A stretch of DNA of 64,000 bases from Sipunculus nudus (Eukaryota; Annelida; Sipuncula; Golfingiida; Sipunculidae). A program made the position numbers and the translations under genes. Each line of letters opens with the position of its first letter. The stretch's first letter is position 1. Location: assembly GCA_026874595.1 (NCBI GenBank), contig CM049310.1:49195558-49259557 (forward strand), given 5' to 3'. Below, one piece after another: positions 60,100-64,000 of the stretch. The notes below the pieces were generated by a model. That model was not told the DNA's origin, searched no databases, and worked only from the letters and a program-made list of their open reading frames with translations.

Positions 60100-61267
60100 T
60101 TTTTGCTCAGCTGACTGAAAGTTAACTGAGGTATAGGATTGGCGCTATGTCCGTGGTCTGCCCGGGTGTCCGGTAGTCCGTTAGCAGGGCACAAATCGTA
60201 AGAATTTTGTTACTGAATTTCTAGGTAGGTTAATAAAAATCTCTTTGGAAACCTAAAATTAGGTCACTGCGACCTATATAAACGAGCTATAGGGCTCGTA
60301 AGTACTCTCCAGAATAATTAAATATTTGATACAAAACCCCCAGTATCTTGATAGTAAATGCATGGATTGCCATGAATCTTGCTTTGAATATTGACCATGA
60401 TTAATATTGTCAGTTCCCGAAAACTGGTGGCGCCAGCTGTATATTTTCAAATTTTGACGATTAATTTCTGTTTTTGAGACCATATGACAGCGATGGTTTC
60501 AGCCAGTCTCCTAAACCCTAGTGTGTTAATTGATTATGATTGGTTTCTTCAGTTCCTAAAGTCTGGTGGCGCCACCTGTATTTTTTCATTTTTTTCATGT
60601 ATTCTTTTCCTTTATTTTAACATTGCCAAATTATATTGACACTATCAGATTCGCAACTGTGTTTTTTTTTTCTGTCTCGAAACCTTGTGTGTATATTAGG
60701 GCCCCGCTTATATAAGCAGATGCCCTATGTTAACCACACTGTCCGTCCGTCCGTTCGTCTTTATGTATGTCTGTCAAATGTGTTGCCTGATGATAACTCC
60801 AGATTGGACTGACATATGGATTTCCAACTTTAATTAAATATAGACCACCTCTAACGCAAGATCTCTGTTGATCTGGGGTCATGAGTTCAAAGGAAAGATT
60901 GTGGATGAATTTTAAACCAAACTTTTTATCTTAAACCTTCAATTTTGCACATATCGCTGACCTGCCAATAGGGGAAGAACATGTTGAGTTTGGGGTCTCA
61001 AGATCAAAGGTCAAGGGCAAAGGGACCCATCTGTCCACATAATTGTTTCCAGATGATAAGTCCAATTGGATTGACATATTGGTTTCAAACTTGATTTATA
61101 AGTGACCCACTTATAATATAAGAACCCTTTTGCTTTTGGGGTCATGAGATCACAGGTCACGGTCGTAGGACCCGCTTCTTTAAAATAATTGTGGATTTAT
61201 TGCAAGCGGAACTTTCCATCCCAAACCTTCCATATTCCTGAAATTGCTCACCCGTAAATAGCGGAAT
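60100..61267 (+). mobile_element. Palindrome-headed element, interrupted or truncated by the next copy
   Basis: Begins poly-T, GCTCAGCTGACTGAAAGTTA, a short TCCG header and GTTAGCAGGGCACAAATCG. GGTGGCGCCACC-type cores follow at about 60,425 and 60,562, and AGGTCA-type units from about 60,880. The last unit breaks off at 61,267, where another head begins, so the next element inserted here or the join is a recombination. Confidence 0.6.
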
Positions 61268-62080
61268 GTTTTTTTAGCTCAGCTGACTTTCAGTCATGCT
61301 GGGCTATAGCGATGGGTCTTTGTCCGTCGTCCTTCCGTCTGTCCGTCCGGCCGGCCGTCCGGCCGGCCGTCCGTCCGTTAGCAGGGCACAAATCGTAACC
61401 GTAGGGGCTAGGGCCATGAACCCTGTGCAGTCTTAGAGGATATAAAAAGATCTCCTTGCAAACCTGAAATTAGGTCACTGCGACCTATATTCTCGAAGTT
61501 ATGGGGTGTGTTTGCACCCCCCAGAAATAACTCTTTGAGACAAAATTTTCATCCCGAACCTTCCATCTTTCACATACAGCTCACCTACCAACAGGGGAAG
61601 AACCATAATTTTTTTGAGGTCAAAAGGTCAAAGGTCAAGGTCACAGGAGCCTCTTCTTTGAAAAGCCTGTGGATGCATTTTAAGCCAACCCTTTCATCCC
61701 AATTCTTTGATTTTTCACATATAGCTCACCTACTAAGTTGGAGAAGAATCCTATAGATTTTGAGGTCACAAGGTCAAAGGTCAGGGTCACAGGATCCACT
61801 TCTTTGAAAAGGTTGTGGACACATTTCAAGCTAGACTTTTCATTCCAAACCTTCCAGCACTGATATCGCTTCTCTGCCAACAGGGGAAAAGACCTGTTGA
61901 TTTTGAGGTCAAAGGTCAAGTTCACAGCACCCACTTCTTGTGTGGAGTCATTTTCAGGCAAACTTTTCAATCTGTACATTCCATCTGTCATATATGGCTT
62001 ACCTACCAATAAGGGAAGAAGCCTATTGATGTTGAGGTCAAAAAGTCAAAGGTCAAGGTCACAATATTTAATTGTTTTAA
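61268..62080 (+). mobile_element. Palindrome-headed element with AGGTCA cores, copy B
   Basis: Near-identical to 35,990-36,787, with a slightly longer CCGGCCGGCCGTCC header. AGGTCAAAGGTCA occurs at about 61,625, 61,771 and 61,906. After 62,080 the sequence continues with more weakly related text (for example CAAGGTCATAGGTCA near 62,361), so the true 3' end is probably beyond 62,400. The 109-residue minus-strand frame shared with copy A is a by-product of the repeat. Confidence 0.7.
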
Positions 62081-62915
62081 ATGCTTGTGAGCATATTTCA
62101 AGTGTAACTGTTCAACCCAAACCTTCAGTCTTTCACATATGCCACATCTATGCATCACTCAGTTTGACTCAAACTTCATATTTATGGGTCTTTTTGCTTG
62201 AATAAATAACTTATTGATTTTGGGGTCAGCTGGTCAGCAGGTTAAAGGTTGCAGGTCAAAGTTATTCACCCATTGGTTGCCAAGTAATTACACCAGATTT
62301 AAGTGGTTAGTAGTTACCTATCATTTAGAAAGAATCCAGTTGATATATGTGCAGAAGGCCAAGGTCATAGGTCAGGGATGTTCACAATTACTTATTTTAT
62401 AGACTATCTCTATTTTTCTTGTATATATAACCATCCCACTCCAGCTGGTACATCTCCCTGTGTGGCTGTAATTGTGAGTGACACTGGTGACATATGACTC
62501 CCTTTTGTATCAGCCTATTAAGTGATAAGGCTCAGTGATAAGTACCTCGTTACTTCATAACAAAAACACTGTTGTCAGAATGCTTCAGCCAGGCATTAAG
62601 ACTATGAGAGTATAGTATTAGTGTTTAGTTACTGATTTATAAGATGATGGGAACATTTTGCAGTTTATTTTATGGAATCCTAGCAAATAACTTAGTTTCC
62701 TAGATATCTGAATATTTTAATATATATCACCACATATAAAAGCAAGTGTTTGTTCTCATAATATGTGGATGTGTACCTTGATTTAGGATGGCTTTTTGTT
62801 TTATTTCAAGACTCTTAGTCATGCTTTCTGCATTTCTTTTCTTTCAGGTTTGGCAGTTTACCTACCCTGCTGACCCCATTGAAAAGCAGAGTGATAATAA
62901 AAAATATTGGACTTA
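62081..62915. other. Likely continuation of copy B, then unassigned DNA
   Basis: AACCCAAACCTTC, TTTCACATATGCC and GGTCAGCTGGTCAGC blocks to about 62,400 look like further diverged core units. From there to 62,912 nothing is recognised. Confidence 0.4.
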
Positions 62916-63244
62916 GGCCAATATAAAAAAAGGTATGGTTCTCAGGCACTTATTTTCAGAAATCAATGCGGGCGGGCGCTTTTTTTATTTAAAATTTTTT
63001 GGTATATTTCGATAAAAATGTCAAATGAAAAGGGAAAAGTATGAAAATAATAGTTTTGTTTTGCTAAATAAGCACTAAAAAACAAAGGAAATTGTATGGT
63101 TTTATCTTCTTGAAAGAAATGTGGGAGCGGCAGCAGCTCAAAATTGGAAAACTTTTATTAAAATTAAAATAAAAATTTTTGATGCGGGGGTTTAAAATTG
63201 ATGCGGGCGGTGCCTGAGAACCATACCTTTAATTTTTTTTGGCC
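62916..63244 (-). mobile_element. Harbinger-like MITE, complete copy 3
   Basis: This 329-bp copy lies in the opposite orientation to copies 1 and 2. It has GGCC ends, GGTATGGTTCTCAGGCAC inverted repeats, and TTA on both sides (62,913-62,915 and 63,245-63,247). The interior is the reverse complement of copy 1 with few changes, so these copies are relatively young. Confidence 0.8.
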
Positions 63245-63247
63245 TTA

Positions 63248-64000
63248 CACTTTTTACAATTGCATATCTATAAATCTGATATGAGGGCCTGGACATGCCT
63301 TTTGAATTATTTTGGGCATTCATTACTGGATAATTTGCCCCAAGTTTGGTCTCTTATTGGAGAATATGGGATATCAAATGTCATACTTGTCAGAAATCCA
63401 TTGTGTCTGCCAGTTAGCCACCTTAGAAATTCTTTCTTCAGTGCAGTTTCAGTAATTTTTCTTTAATGTTTGGTCCAATTTAGAGAATGTTTGTTGTCTG
63501 ATTTCAGACTTGTCAGAAGTCCAATATGGCCACCAGGCAACCATCTTTTAATTCCTTTTGATCATATTATCTCAAGAACAGTTAAAGTGAATGCAGTTGG
63601 ATGTATATTTATGTAATCTTGTAAAGGATTGGGTCAAATATTTCTGAATAAATATTACCATCATTTATAAAAGTGCAGTACAGTTGGCTTGTATTGAATA
63701 AAAATTAATAAAGAAGCACCTGTTTCTCAATAATTCTTGCATGTATTTCCTTGATTTTTGCTATATATTTTGTTCTTATATTTGCCCTTTGTGGTGTTCC
63801 TTTTGAGACTGACAGGTTTCAAGCAAGCTGTTGGAATAGTTCCTGATAGCTTAACAATCATGCATTTTCCTCAGACCATCAATTCACTGTGTTTTAACCA
63901 GACATAGGTGATATATATTTCTGTTGTCATAGAAAATTTTCAACAAATTGGCAAATTGGTTCTTCAAAATTTGACTGGAAGTTGTGAATCTCAGTCCATG
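63248..64000. other. Unassigned DNA
   Basis: Weak resemblance between 63,330-63,430 and 63,480-63,560 (TCAGAAATCCATTGTGTCTGCCAG versus TCAGAAGTCCAATATGGCCACCAG-like blocks) suggests the start of another tandem repeat. No gene was recognised; the window ends inside this sequence. Confidence 0.4.

Overview
The window looks like gene-poor, repeat-rich, AT-rich nuclear DNA from a marine mollusc, most likely a bivalve. The basis is the style of the repeats: tandem units of about 145 bp carrying AGGTCA motifs, elements starting with AGCTCAGCTGACT-type palindromes followed by TCCG-rich headers, GGTGGCGCCACC-bearing tandem cores, and many (TA)n and (CA)n tracts. From memory these resemble bivalve repeats; no database search was possible, and the species is not determined. 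I found no complete protein-coding gene, rRNA, functional tRNA, operon or CRISPR array. The longest open frames lie inside tandem repeats and read through only because the repeat unit is a multiple of three.

Layout. 0-10 kb: mostly unassigned DNA with one arm of a palindromic repeat family, a tRNA-Arg-like relic, a GGACTC-rich element and a six-unit array of about 148 bp (8.57-9.42 kb). 10-14 kb: a small hAT-like MITE and copies of a TTAA-flanked, AGGG-ended family. 14.9-17.9 kb: tandem-core repeats headed by an AGCGAACCTGTGAGC sequence. 19.9 kb: the first of three complete MITEs with GGCC ends and a TAA/TTA duplication (others at 42.3 and 62.9 kb), Harbinger-like. 27.1-32.3 kb: a 5.2-kb minisatellite of about 87 units of 60 bp, each typically with a HindIII site, arranged in two higher-order blocks of about 2.34-2.40 kb. 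36-42 kb: elements carrying nuclear-receptor-like AGGTCA repeats, and a cluster of inverted repeats at 38-39.7 kb.

43.56-46.78 kb: the most structured locus. A transposon with inverted repeats of about 360 bp (ends TGTWACAGTCA) keeps a cysteine-rich tail like that of KRBA2-like integrases. Its right inverted repeat is split by a 1.44-kb Helitron-like element with a 5' palindrome and a 3' hairpin followed by CTAG. The intact left arm supplies the uninterrupted version of the insertion site. 46.9-55.5 kb is largely unassigned, with one candidate promoter and first exon at 52.3-52.7 kb. 55.5-62.4 kb: more AGGTCA-bearing Helitron-like elements, and a putative solo LTR (58.3-59.0 kb) containing a 71-bp piece 69/71 identical to a unit of the neighbouring element.

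No genes were found that work together. What links the window is mobile DNA: at least five element classes, nesting, and tandem expansion of about 145-bp cores that spread candidate DR1 (AGGTCA-A-AGGTCA) and GGTGGCGCCACC motifs. Any regulatory role for those motifs is inference.
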